This document shows, piece after piece, positions 8,869 to 17,748 of a stretch of DNA of 48,385 bases. The notes beneath the pieces are model-generated. The model was not told the origin of the DNA. It did not search any database and saw only the letters and a list, made by a program, of their open reading frames with translations. The translations under genes were made by a program, and so were the position numbers. Position 1 is the first letter of the stretch; the number at the start of each line of letters is the position of its first letter. The stretch lies in NCBI GenBank assembly GCA_029060545.1, contig JAIDTT010000066.1, positions 1 to 48,385 of the forward strand, read 5' to 3'. The stretch is from Paramuribaculum sp. GTDB taxonomy: Bacteria; Bacteroidota; Bacteroidia; Bacteroidales; Muribaculaceae.

Positions 8869-11640
8869 TTAGTTATCCCAGCTCATGTCCCATATTGCCA
8901 CGCGGTCCTTGTTGTTGGACGATGACTGCGAGTAGGCATCGTTGAGCACTTCGATCACGAAATTGCCGCTGAAGGAGCAGGTGAGCTCGAAGTTGTAGAC
9001 GGTGTTCTTCTCGACGGTGTCGAGTGTCACGGTCTTGGTAGCCACTACATTGCCGCCCTGCTTGATGTTGACGGTGAATCCGCACTTGGACTCATTGAAT
9101 GCGAAGGCATACTTGAATGTGAGCTTGGATATGCCGCCCGAGAGGGTGGGGGAGGTGAGTGAACCCTGACGTACGGTTGAGCCGTCGATTACCAGAGCGG
9201 TGGTGGAGGCGTCGGGGAGGAAGGAGTAGATAGCGGAGTTGGGGTTGTCGCCGCCGCCGATAGCGATGGCACACCACTTGGCTGTCCAGCCTTCGGCTTC
9301 ACGGTCCTTGTAGTTATTGTCCTTGGTGCCGAAGATGGAGAAGTCCACGCTGTTGACGCCGGGAGTGGGAGGTGTGGGGTCGTCGCCGCCACCGCTGCCA
9401 TTGTCTTTGCCGGCCACTACATCATCGATGCGGTAAGTGGTATAGTTGGCAGCAGTCTCTGCTTTGTAGACCCAGCCTACATATACTGTGCCGGAGAAGC
9501 CGGCCAGCGAGAGTTCGCCCGACGATACCCAGTCGCTCCAGCTACCTGTGGCGTCGGGGATGGTGGCGTTGAGCTTGGTGCGTGTAGCTGTGGCGGGATC
9601 GGCCGACGAGAGCACGTAGGCCTCGAGGGTGCCTTCGCCGGAGTAGCCTACCATCGACTTGAAAGAGATGGTCTTCGACTCCATAGCATCTACATTCAGC
9701 GGAGGTGTGATGAGCCATGATTCAAAGCCGTTGGCGCCGGGGGTCTTGGAGGAGCCGTAGCCGGTGCAGGCTGCGAAGTAGTTGCCGCTGTACGACTGGG
9801 TGAACCAGGTGGCATTGCCCTGTACATCCTTTGTGGTCCAGCCCGAGAGGTCGCTGATGTTGGAGAGACCCTCAAAGTCGACGTTGAGCGAGGTCACGGG
9901 ATCGGAGGGAGTGGGAGGTGTGGGATCGTCGCCGCCCTGTCCTTCGAGGGTGTACTTGGTGACGTCGCGGCATCCGGGCATGTTGAAGTATTTCTTGATC
10001 GTGCCGTAGAAGGAGCAGATCTTACCGAGGTTGCCGGGATTGTCGACGAGGTTCACGTTCTTACGGATATCGTTGGCGTTGGGGAGGTTCACCACTACGC
10101 ACTTGGAGTAGTCCTTCACGTCGGGTGTGGTGGCGATGAGCACGTTGGTGGCCACGGTGGCGGGTACGCTGAACTTGGTGTTGTTTTCATCGGCGTAGTT
10201 CTGCGACGAGTTGTCGACCCAGCCTACGATGTAGCCCTTCACCCATTTGCCGGCCATATCGGCATCGGTGCCGAAGCCTACTACCTGGGTGGGATTGTAG
10301 GGCGATGTCTCGGAGCCGTCGCCGGTAGCAATGCCGTCGCCGGGTACGGGATCATCACCGCCGGGCACCGTGACGCCTTCGATGCGGAATGAGTTGGCCG
10401 CGCCGGCGTTGCCGGTGAATGCCTTCATGCCCCAGAGTTCGCCGGGAGTGGCGAGTATCCATATCTGCTTGAGATAGTTTTCGGGGATGTCGCGGAGATT
10501 ACCGTACTCGCGGAGAGCGGATCCCTGCGGGAGTTGCAGGAGCACGCAATCGTCGAGACTTTCCGATTCCTGAGTCTGGCCGATGATGATGTTGTTGTTG
10601 AGCTCGGCGTCGGCGCCCCAGTTGATGTCGTCGGCAGAGGTCACTTCTTCCACGCCGGCTTTGAGCGAGCCTACGATATAGCCTGTGTACCAGGCATTTT
10701 TGGCAGAGCCAGCAGCGATCATATCGATAGCGTCGGCTACGTCGTAAGGATTGGTCTCGGTGCCCTTGGGGAGTGTGGGATCTCCGAAGTTGAGCAGGTC
10801 GTCGGTAGAGCGGAGGAGGAGCTGCCACTGGGTATTGGAGCCTGACTTGTAGGTGGTGAGGATACCCACTACGTCGCCATGCTCGGCGGGTACGCGGGTC
10901 GACCAGAAGTTGGCGTAGCCGCTTGTGCGAACGATGATAGAGTTGCCGGCATCATCCTTGAGTGTGCGGTTGGTGTTGACCTTGTGGGCGGAGCAGAAAC
11001 TTACCTCACCGCCCTCTTCGAAGTATACATTGTTGAAGCGCACAAGCTGACTCTGATACTTGATGAGGCCGTCGGTGCCGTTGCCGAGGTCGCCGATCGA
11101 GAGTTCGAGGGTGTCGATCTTGGAGGGCTCGGGGAGGCCGTTGAGCTCTACATGCTGCTCGAAGAATTCATAAGGCATGAATGTGGCCTGCCAGCCGTAG
11201 GCTGCCGAGTAGTCGGGGTAGCCGAGCTGCTGCAGGGTGGAGTATTTGCCGATATACATATCGGTGACGTCGATCACTACTTCCTGACCCACGCGATACT
11301 GCACGTAGAGCGAGTTGGCGTTGATCGAGAGTGTGAGGGCGCCGGTGGCGTCCTGGATCACGAGGTTCTTGTAGATATTGCCGGAGGCGTCGGAGCTTAT
11401 CACACGACCGGCGATGACTACGTGCTCGTCGGAAGAGGTGAGCTTCACCTGGTCGATATAGTTGTCGGCCGAGTTCCAGTACTGAGTCTTCAGCTCAGCG
11501 ATGGTGGTGTTGGGGGTGAGGGTGGCATGGGGCACTTTTACGCCGGGAGCGTCGAAGTCGTCCTGACAGCCCGTGGCCACGGCGGCGAGGCCGAGCACGG
11601 CTACCATGAGCCAACCAATGTATGATTTAAGTTTTTTCAT
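8869..11640 (-). CDS. Surface lipoprotein with DUF5689, two DUF6359-like and choice-of-anchor-J-like domains
   Basis: The 923-residue protein starts with an SPII signal (lipobox AATGC-like, lipid Cys25). From N to C: a DUF5689-type domain (about 35-290); two DUF6359-like OB-type modules (about 295-425 and 440-570), each opening with a G-x-E-x-NPY / GSETSPYN motif and containing a W-x-x-GYIVG strand; a choice-of-anchor-J-like jelly roll (about 590-755, with SWLITPPLNVD and YRIDDVVAG); and a final beta domain. Gly/Asp/Pro linkers (GGDDPTPPTP) separate the modules. It is the last gene of a unit with a TonB-dependent receptor and a shorter paralogue, so it probably sits on the outer membrane and binds an extracellular ligand. 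The ligand is unknown. Confidence 0.82.
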   Translation of the reverse strand: MKKLKSYIGWLMVAVLGLAAVATGCQDDFDAPGVKVPHATLTPNTTIAELKTQYWNSADNYIDQVKLTSSDEHVVIAGRVISSDASGNIYKNLVIQDATGALTLSINANSLYVQYRVGQEVVIDVTDMYIGKYSTLQQLGYPDYSAAYGWQATFMPYEFFEQHVELNGLPEPSKIDTLELSIGDLGNGTDGLIKYQSQLVRFNNVYFEEGGEVSFCSAHKVNTNRTLKDDAGNSIIVRTSGYANFWSTRVPAEHGDVVGILTTYKSGSNTQWQLLLRSTDDLLNFGDPTLPKGTETNPYDVADAIDMIAAGSAKNAWYTGYIVGSLKAGVEEVTSADDINWGADAELNNNIIIGQTQESESLDDCVLLQLPQGSALREYGNLRDIPENYLKQIWILATPGELWGMKAFTGNAGAANSFRIEGVTVPGGDDPVPGDGIATGDGSETSPYNPTQVVGFGTDADMAGKWVKGYIVGWVDNSSQNYADENNTKFSVPATVATNVLIATTPDVKDYSKCVVVNLPNANDIRKNVNLVDNPGNLGKICSFYGTIKKYFNMPGCRDVTKYTLEGQGGDDPTPPTPSDPVTSLNVDFEGLSNISDLSGWTTKDVQGNATWFTQSYSGNYFAACTGYGSSKTPGANGFESWLITPPLNVDAMESKTISFKSMVGYSGEGTLEAYVLSSADPATATRTKLNATIPDATGSWSDWVSSGELSLAGFSGTVYVGWVYKAETAANYTTYRIDDVVAGKDNGSGGGDDPTPPTPGVNSVDFSIFGTKDNNYKDREAEGWTAKWCAIAIGGGDNPNSAIYSFLPDASTTALVIDGSTVRQGSLTSPTLSGGISKLTFKYAFAFNESKCGFTVNIKQGGNVVATKTVTLDTVEKNTVYNFELTCSFSGNFVIEVLNDAYSQSSSNNKDRVAIWDMSWDN

Positions 11641-11670
11641 ATCTAATCTTTATATATAAGGTGTGGGGGA

Positions 11671-13935
11671 TTAGTTGACTTTTTCGTAGAGTGCGGGCAT
11701 GGTGCCTTTCGACTCGTCGTAGCATCCGTAGGATGTGTAGGTGGAGTCGTACTGGATCCACTTCGAGGTGTTGACGTTGGTGATCTTGAATGTGCCGTCG
11801 CTCTGAGCGGTCACTGTCCATAGGCTGCCGTCGACTGCGCTTGTGTCGAAGTTGAAGGAGTTGTAGGTGCCTTTCTGATACACGTACTTGCCATTGCTCA
11901 TGGTGATGTTGTAGCCACCGCTCACGGCAGTGAATGTGTAGGCGTTGGCGGGATCGGCAGTGATGGTGCCGCCATTGTCGGTCACGTCATCTACCTGCAG
12001 ATAGCCGTAGTCGCGGCTGTCGAGCTTGGCCATCTTGCCGTCGGCTACGATGAGATACTGCTTGCCGGAGGTGATGGAGGTCACTTTCTTGAACTGAGCG
12101 GTGCCCGACGGTTCGGGAGTAGTGCTTTCGGAGCCTTTGTCGCCCCAAGCGTAGGCTGAGGAGCCCTTAGAACCGGGCTTGCCGAAGTAGGCTGTGAGGT
12201 CGCCCTTGATGGATACCTGCTTGCCGAGGTTGTCGGGATGATCCACGAGGTTGAGAGCGGTGCGTGCGTCGGTACCCGAAGCGAGCTGCACGGGTATGCA
12301 GTTGTCTACGTTGGTCTCACCCGGAGTGGCTGCGAGGAGGATGTTGGAGTTGAGGCTGAAGGGAGCGGTGAAGGATGCGTCGGAGATCGACTTGTCGTTG
12401 ATGGCGCCGACGATGTAGCCTGTAACCCATACGCCGGAGCCGGATGCACCGGCGATCACTTCGGCCACGCTGTAGGGCTCATCGGCGGATCCTTTGCCTG
12501 TGGGGTCGGTAGTGGGTGGTGTGACGACATCTTCGGCCTTGATGCCGGCCACTACGTCGTCCACGCGGTATGTGGTATACTTATTTGCAGAGCTTACGGC
12601 AGCCTGATAGCGGAAGCCGATGTAGACTACGCCGGAGAAGCCGGAAAGGTCGATATTGCCGGAGGCTACCCAGTCGCTCCACGAGCCTGTGGGGGCGGGG
12701 ATGTTGGCGCTGAGCTGAGTGAGCACTGCCGTGGTGGGATCGGCCGAGTTCATGGCGAATACTTCGAGTGTGCCGTTGCCTTCGTATCCTACCATCGACT
12801 TGAAGGAGAATACTTTCTCGGTCATGTTGTCGACGTCGAGACCGGGAGTCACGAGCCATGAGGTATAGCCGTCGGCGCCTGCCTGCTTGTTGTAGCCGGT
12901 GCAGGCTGCGAATGTGTTGCCGCTGTAGGTCTGGGTGAACCATGTGGCTGCGCCCATCTGGTTGACGGTGGCCCAGTTGGCGAGTTCGGAGATATCGCTC
13001 ACGCCTTCGAAGGTCTGGTTGAGTGAGGTCACTACGGCCTCACCGCCGCCGGGAGCGTAGCTTTCGCCCTCGAAGTCGATACAGTCGGCTGTGGTGCGGA
13101 ACACAAATTGCCACTTACCATTGTAGTAGCTCAGGATACCGAGCACGTCGCCGTGGCCGGCAGGAAGGGTCTGGTCGCAGAAATCCGACTTATTGGAGTT
13201 GCGCACGAGCAGACGCTGACCGTCGGCATCGATCAGGTAGCGGTCGGTACCGGAGGTGGTGGAGTTGGTGTCGCCCCAGAGCTGGGAGCCGCCGCCAATC
13301 CAGCTTACGCCGTTGATGCGCACGAGCTGGCTCTGGTATTTCTGCTGATCGGCTACCGAAGTGAAGCCGTTGATTTCGGGAATGGTAAGCTCGATGGGCT
13401 CAACGAGCGAGGGATCGGGCAGACCGTTGAGTTCGGTGTGGGCGAGGAAGTCGAGAGCCGACATCTTGGAGGTCTGGGGAGTGCCGTTGTAGTCGCCGGC
13501 GGCACCAATCTGGAATAGGCCGGCATACTTGCCTGCATAGAGTCCGGTGGCTTTTACAAACATCTCTTCGCCTACTTTGTACTTGGTATAGAGATGCTGG
13601 AGTCCGTCGGTGGAGTTGGTGAGGGTGGCGATGGTGATGGCGCCGGTCTCGTCGGCGAGCATCAGGTTCTGATAGATGTTGCCGCCTTCGTCGTTGGCGA
13701 TGATGCGGCCGCCGAGTATGATCTCCTCACCTTCGTCGGTGAGGCCTACGAGGGTGCAGTAGTTGTTGTCGCTCGACCAATATTTTGCCTTGAAGTCGGC
13801 TATGGTCATATTGGCCTTGAGGTCGGAGCTGGGAACCGACAGGGGCGGTGTGGCGAGATCCTCGTCGCAGCTGCTCAGAGAGATGCCGCACAAGGCCAGA
13901 GCCATGGTTGCCAGCAGTGATTTATATAGTTTCAT
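11671..13935 (-). CDS. Surface lipoprotein with DUF5689, choice-of-anchor-J-like and DUF6359-like domains
   Basis: The 754-residue protein is a paralogue of the next gene with its modules in another order. It has an SPII signal (lipid Cys23), DUF5689-type domain (about 25-290; shares YQSQLVR and the GDVLGIL strand with the paralogue), choice-of-anchor-J-like domain (about 300-470; SWLVTPGLDVD, YRVDDVVAG), one DUF6359-like module (about 480-600; GSADEPYSVAEVI, WVTGYIVG) and a C-terminal beta domain of about 145 residues rich in Tyr/Ser/Thr. Cellular place and role follow from its position directly behind a TonB-dependent receptor gene: likely surface ligand capture. The exact substrate is not readable. 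Confidence 0.82.
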   Translation of the reverse strand: MKLYKSLLATMALALCGISLSSCDEDLATPPLSVPSSDLKANMTIADFKAKYWSSDNNYCTLVGLTDEGEEIILGGRIIANDEGGNIYQNLMLADETGAITIATLTNSTDGLQHLYTKYKVGEEMFVKATGLYAGKYAGLFQIGAAGDYNGTPQTSKMSALDFLAHTELNGLPDPSLVEPIELTIPEINGFTSVADQQKYQSQLVRINGVSWIGGGSQLWGDTNSTTSGTDRYLIDADGQRLLVRNSNKSDFCDQTLPAGHGDVLGILSYYNGKWQFVFRTTADCIDFEGESYAPGGGEAVVTSLNQTFEGVSDISELANWATVNQMGAATWFTQTYSGNTFAACTGYNKQAGADGYTSWLVTPGLDVDNMTEKVFSFKSMVGYEGNGTLEVFAMNSADPTTAVLTQLSANIPAPTGSWSDWVASGNIDLSGFSGVVYIGFRYQAAVSSANKYTTYRVDDVVAGIKAEDVVTPPTTDPTGKGSADEPYSVAEVIAGASGSGVWVTGYIVGAINDKSISDASFTAPFSLNSNILLAATPGETNVDNCIPVQLASGTDARTALNLVDHPDNLGKQVSIKGDLTAYFGKPGSKGSSAYAWGDKGSESTTPEPSGTAQFKKVTSITSGKQYLIVADGKMAKLDSRDYGYLQVDDVTDNGGTITADPANAYTFTAVSGGYNITMSNGKYVYQKGTYNSFNFDTSAVDGSLWTVTAQSDGTFKITNVNTSKWIQYDSTYTSYGCYDESKGTMPALYEKVN

Positions 13936-13975
13936 AATTACTTATTCTTGTGATTAGGTAAGTGAATGATACGAA

Positions 13976-16732
13976 TTAGAATCGCAGACCGACGTTGACA
14001 AACACTTTGATACCCTGAGCGTAGAAGTACTTGTTGGGGTATTTCAGACGGTTGAAGTCGGTGTAGTCGAAGCGGCCCTGCTGGTAACCGTAGGTCATGA
14101 TATTCTTTTTGTTGAGAATATTGTCGACGTTGAGGTTGAGGTTGAGGCTCACCTTACGGCTCAGATAGATGAGCTTGCCGATGGAGGCGTTGAGGGTGAA
14201 GGCATTTTTGAGTTTCTCCTCGGAGGTGATATCGGCCACTGCCTGCTGGAGCTGTGTGGGATCGGGATACTGGGTCCAGAGATCGTCGAGTGCTTCGTGG
14301 CGGATCGGCGAGAGGTTCACGTAGGAATTGCCCATCCAGGAAGCGTTGATGTTGAAGAACCACATTTTGGGAGCGGCCCAGTCGAGGGCGATGTTGGCTG
14401 CTGCCTGGGGAGTGCCGCCGATGTGGTAGTTTTTGATATATACGGTGGTGGCGGTGTCGGGCATCATGCCGTTTTCGTAGGAGCGCACACCGGTAGGATT
14501 GTTTTTGTAGCGGTAGGATGCGATAGTACCGGCAAAGGTGGCGGTGAGGCTGGGGGTGATGCGGTAGGCCATACCGAGCTCGATACCCTTGTAGTTCTGG
14601 CGCACACCCTTCATCACGTAGTTCATGAAAGTGGAGTACTGGTCGTCGTAGTATGAAGTGCGCTCGGTCAGATCAAACATATCGGTATAGAAGCCGGAGA
14701 TCGATCCGCGGAAGTTGCGGTAGTTCCAGTTGTAGGAGAGGTCGGCGGAGAAGATGCGGTTGGATGTGAGGCCGTCGATGGCGGTGTCCTTGATACGCGG
14801 CGAGATGTAGGCGTATTCGAAGAGGGGAGCCACGGTGGCATACTCTACGTGAGCCGACAGGGCGTTGCGGCCGTTGATCTTGTATGTGGCGCCGAGCTTG
14901 ATGGCACCGTTGTCGAAGCGGTGGGTAGTGCCCTTGCCGAAGGAGTTGAGGGGAGCGCGGCCGTTGCGCATCTTGCCGTCGCGCTGGAATTGGGTGTAGC
15001 TCAGCTCCAAGCCGTAGTTGATATCCCAGTGGGGGAGTGTCACGGTGTTCTGAATCCATGCTTTGGCCTGAAGGGCATTGATGTAATAGTTGTAGCCGAA
15101 GGTGTCGCCGTCGGTCACCTTGCGGTTGGGATTGTTGAGGTCGTTCTGGAGGATGGTGGGATTGTCGGGATAGTCGCGCTCTGAGAACTGGTCGATGTCC
15201 AGCCAGAACTCACCGCCGAGCAGATCGCGGATGGTCTTGAAGTAGTGGGCACGGGTGTAGTTGGCCGACACACCGCCCTGCAGATTCATGTGGTCGTTGA
15301 GGCGGAGATTGAGCACCGAGCTGAAGATGTAGTTGAGCTGGTTGCTGTGACGGTTTTCGAGGATGTAGGTCGAGCCCTTCTGAGTGCCGTCGGGATTGAT
15401 GGCGTTGGCGGCATTGTTGAGGTAGTTGGCCTGATAGAGGGCGTCCCAGTCGATCTGGCGGAATGATGATGTGTGCCACAGGTCGGTGTAGAGATCGTAA
15501 GCCTCAGGCTGATCGGCATAGTAGGAGGGGAGATAGCGGTAGTAGTCGGGGCGCGGGTCGCGGGCGTTGTACCAGTTGAGTGCCGAAGTGGAGTAGTTGA
15601 CCGAGCGGAAGGCGAAGCCGGTGTTGAGGCTTGTACCTGCTTTGGGTTTCCAGATCCAGTTGAGTATGGCGGTGGGATCGAAAGTCTCCACGATCTTTGC
15701 GCTGCGCTTCTTGCCGTCCTGCCAGCCCCAGTTGGGGTTGTAGAGATTGTTGTCGGCCAGCTCGTAGGCTTCGAGATATGTAGCGGAGTTGGTGGCGCGC
15801 TGAGTGGGAGCGCCGAAGGTGGTGAGGGTGAGAGAGTGGCGGGGATTGAACTGCTTCTCAACGGAGAGGAACCATCCTGCCGAGTTGTAGAATGTGCCGG
15901 GGATCACACCTTCGTTGGCGTAGCGGCCTACACCGCCTACTGTCAGACCCCATCCGTGGCGGTTGATGCCGGTGGAGTATAGGGCGAGGGCGCGGGTCAT
16001 ATAGGCGGCGTTGGTATAGGCTACCGAGCCGTAGAATCCGCGGGCGTAGGAGTCGGTGATGGTGTTGATATTGGCGCTGCCGCCGATACCGCCGAATCCG
16101 TAGGATGCAGCTTCCATGCCGAGGGCGGTGGTGCGGTTGCGGAACATACGGTTCATACCGCCGAGGCTGGAATAGTTGAAGCGGCCGCGGGCAAGGTCAT
16201 TGAATGGTATGCCGTTGATGTAGGTGGTGGTGAGACCGGAGTCGTAGCCACGCATGCGGAAGCGCATCAGAGAGAAGTTGTAGTTGGCAGCGTTGTAATA
16301 CACGTTGTCGGATGCTCCGGTGAGCACACCTACCGACTGTGCGTTGCCCTCCTCATCTTCCAGAGCGGTCTGGTCGAAGAGAAGCTCCTGCTGCGTCTCG
16401 GCGAAGTGGCCGGTGGCGGTGGAGGCCGAAGCCATGCGGAGAGTGCCGAAGCTCTTTACTGAGCCGTCGGTAAGCTCTACCGGCTGGGTAAGGTCGTTGT
16501 AACCGTAGGCAGCGATCGTGATCACGTCGGTGCCGGGGTTGACGTTGCTGATTGTAAACTCACCTGCGGGTCCGGTAATCACCACCACACCCTGATCGTT
16601 GAGCATGACAGCGGCTCCGGCCACGGGATTGCCCGTCGTGGAGTCGACTACCGTACCGCTCACACCGGCTTTCTGAGCCGATAGCGGCAGGGAGGCTGCC
16701 AGCAACAACAGTGAAAACAGTTTGATTCTCAT
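13976..16732 (-). CDS. TonB-dependent outer-membrane receptor with carboxypeptidase-regulatory-like N-terminus
   Basis: The 918-residue protein has an SPI signal (ends SLPLSAQ), then a CarboxypepD_reg-like domain (about 22-105; GVSGTVVDSTTGNPVAGAAV). A plug-like region follows (about 110-240; MRFRMRGYDSGLTTTYINGI is the plug hallmark). The rest is a beta barrel ending in a terminal aromatic strand (VFVNVGLRF), the usual outer-membrane insertion signal. It should import a ligand with TonB-ExbBD energy. No SusD gene follows it; two DUF5689 lipoproteins do, so this is not a classic SusCD pair. It is the first gene of the unit and has its own -7 box upstream. Confidence 0.9.
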   Translation of the reverse strand: MRIKLFSLLLLAASLPLSAQKAGVSGTVVDSTTGNPVAGAAVMLNDQGVVVITGPAGEFTISNVNPGTDVITIAAYGYNDLTQPVELTDGSVKSFGTLRMASASTATGHFAETQQELLFDQTALEDEEGNAQSVGVLTGASDNVYYNAANYNFSLMRFRMRGYDSGLTTTYINGIPFNDLARGRFNYSSLGGMNRMFRNRTTALGMEAASYGFGGIGGSANINTITDSYARGFYGSVAYTNAAYMTRALALYSTGINRHGWGLTVGGVGRYANEGVIPGTFYNSAGWFLSVEKQFNPRHSLTLTTFGAPTQRATNSATYLEAYELADNNLYNPNWGWQDGKKRSAKIVETFDPTAILNWIWKPKAGTSLNTGFAFRSVNYSTSALNWYNARDPRPDYYRYLPSYYADQPEAYDLYTDLWHTSSFRQIDWDALYQANYLNNAANAINPDGTQKGSTYILENRHSNQLNYIFSSVLNLRLNDHMNLQGGVSANYTRAHYFKTIRDLLGGEFWLDIDQFSERDYPDNPTILQNDLNNPNRKVTDGDTFGYNYYINALQAKAWIQNTVTLPHWDINYGLELSYTQFQRDGKMRNGRAPLNSFGKGTTHRFDNGAIKLGATYKINGRNALSAHVEYATVAPLFEYAYISPRIKDTAIDGLTSNRIFSADLSYNWNYRNFRGSISGFYTDMFDLTERTSYYDDQYSTFMNYVMKGVRQNYKGIELGMAYRITPSLTATFAGTIASYRYKNNPTGVRSYENGMMPDTATTVYIKNYHIGGTPQAAANIALDWAAPKMWFFNINASWMGNSYVNLSPIRHEALDDLWTQYPDPTQLQQAVADITSEEKLKNAFTLNASIGKLIYLSRKVSLNLNLNVDNILNKKNIMTYGYQQGRFDYTDFNRLKYPNKYFYAQGIKVFVNVGLRF

Positions 16733-16839
16733 GAGTTGATAGAAATTGGTTATTATATGATAATTGATTTAATTTATTGTCGTTCAATATTTTGTAATGC
16801 ACTACGATGCGTAGCCGCACAACATTGCATAATATCCTT

Positions 16840-16847
16840 CAAAAGTA
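16840..16847 (-). promoter_or_regulatory. Putative -7 promoter box for the TonB-receptor operon
   Basis: The minus strand reads TACTTTTG (TAnnTTTG consensus), about 108 bases upstream of the receptor ATG at 16732. This leaves an AT-rich leader of roughly 100 bases. No clear -33 is seen. Confidence 0.5.
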
Positions 16848-16979
16848 GTAAAATAATCTTAAATCCCGCTACGGCTCGCCCCATTTTTTTCGCCCCGAAT
16901 CCCGCGCTGAATCAGGCCCGGTGTTTGGTCGCGACAACTAATTTACGCATCATTTCGTTTTCAATTCAGAAAGAAACGC

Positions 16980-16987
16980 TATATTTG
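16980..16987 (+). promoter_or_regulatory. Putative -7 promoter box for the mntA-hepT pair
   Basis: TATATTTG matches TAnnTTTG. It ends 20 bases before the ATG at 17008, which implies a very short leader. Confidence 0.6.
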
Positions 16988-17007
16988 CACTTGAAGCCCA
17001 ACAGCCT

Positions 17008-17313
17008 ATGAAGTTGATCGAACTAAATCTGCAGCGAATATTCGATCTTTGCCGCGCCCATAAGGTAAAGACCCTATCAGTATTTGGATCTATCCTGACC
17101 GACAGATTCAATGACGATAGCGATGTGGACTTGCTTGTGGATTTCGACACTACCGACCATGAGCAGTGGGACTATGTGGCTAATTACTTCGATTTTCAGG
17201 AAGCTTTGGAGAAACTTTTCGGTCGCCGTGTGGATTTAGTGGTAGAGAAAGGTTTGAAAAACAAATACTTCATTAAGAACCTAAACCGCACCAAACAGTT
17301 GATCTATGGCTGA
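17008..17313 (+). CDS. mntA: MntA-like minimal nucleotidyltransferase (antitoxin)
   Basis: The 101-residue protein is a minimal nucleotidyltransferase. The catalytic GS motif is at 27-28 (VFGSIL), followed by the D-x-D pair at 39/41 (SDVDLLVDF) and a third acidic residue at 76 (RRVDLVVE), the full MNT active site. In characterised HEPN/MNT systems, MntA adds AMP units to a tyrosine of the HepT toxin and so silences it. The gene overlaps hepT by eight bases, with the antitoxin first. The DNA is AT-richer than the neighbouring operons, a sign of horizontal gain. Confidence 0.88.
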   Translation: MKLIELNLQRIFDLCRAHKVKTLSVFGSILTDRFNDDSDVDLLVDFDTTDHEQWDYVANYFDFQEALEKLFGRRVDLVVEKGLKNKYFIKNLNRTKQLIYG

Positions 17314-17671
17314 TGAATATATTTTGAAACATCTGCAGGACGTATTGGATGCCATCAATGAACTTGAGGGATTTTTTGTTGATTTTCCCAGGCGATTCGA
17401 CTTGTTTGAAAAAGACCGGCTGAGGGTTTGCGCAGTGGAACGCAAAACGGAAATAATGGGAGAAGCCATAAATCGTATACTTAAGCGCAACCCGGCTTTT
17501 GAGATTCCTCATGCCAGAGATATCATCAACACGAGAAATCGAATAATTCACGGATATGATAGCGTAGAGACCGAATTTCTTTGGGGGCTTGTCATTCGTC
17601 ATATTCCGCTTTTGAAGCAAGACGTTGAAAGATTGCTGTCGGAGTTCGACAGCCAATCGTGTAGTGAATAA
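17306..17671 (+). CDS. hepT: HepT-like HEPN toxin (DUF86)
   Basis: The 121-residue helical protein carries the HEPN RNase motif R-x4-H-x-Y: R77, H82, Y84 in RNRIIHGY. All three residues are intact; Tyr84 is the site expected to be AMPylated by MntA. Known HepT proteins cleave RNA (for example tRNA) when free of antitoxin. It is translationally coupled to mntA by an overlap and followed by two hairpins. It has the standard length for DUF86 proteins, and no disruption is visible, so the pair is probably functional. Confidence 0.88.
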   Translation: MADEYILKHLQDVLDAINELEGFFVDFPRRFDLFEKDRLRVCAVERKTEIMGEAINRILKRNPAFEIPHARDIINTRNRIIHGYDSVETEFLWGLVIRHIPLLKQDVERLLSEFDSQSCSE

Positions 17672-17677
17672 GACAAG

Positions 17678-17728
17678 CGGGGCTGCGCCGGTGAAGGAGC
17701 AGCCCCGTGATTCCCCGCCAACGGGGAA
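17678..17728. terminator. Two tandem hairpins between convergent genes
   Basis: A 9-bp stem (CGGGGCTGC 17678-17686 with GCAGCCCCG 17699-17707) is followed by a 7-bp stem (TTCCCCG 17711-17717 with CGGGGAA 17722-17728). They lie 6 bases past the hepT stop and 20 bases from the stop of the convergent lipoprotein gene, so they may terminate both directions. A T-tract (GGTTATTTTT) follows on the plus strand. Confidence 0.7.
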
Positions 17729-17748
17729 GGGTGTGTGTTGGGTTATTT

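Noticed and set aside
8869-16732. Classic SusCD polysaccharide utilisation locus
   Set aside because: No SusD-like protein, glycoside hydrolase or hybrid two-component regulator is present; the lipoproteins have DUF5689/DUF6359-type domains.
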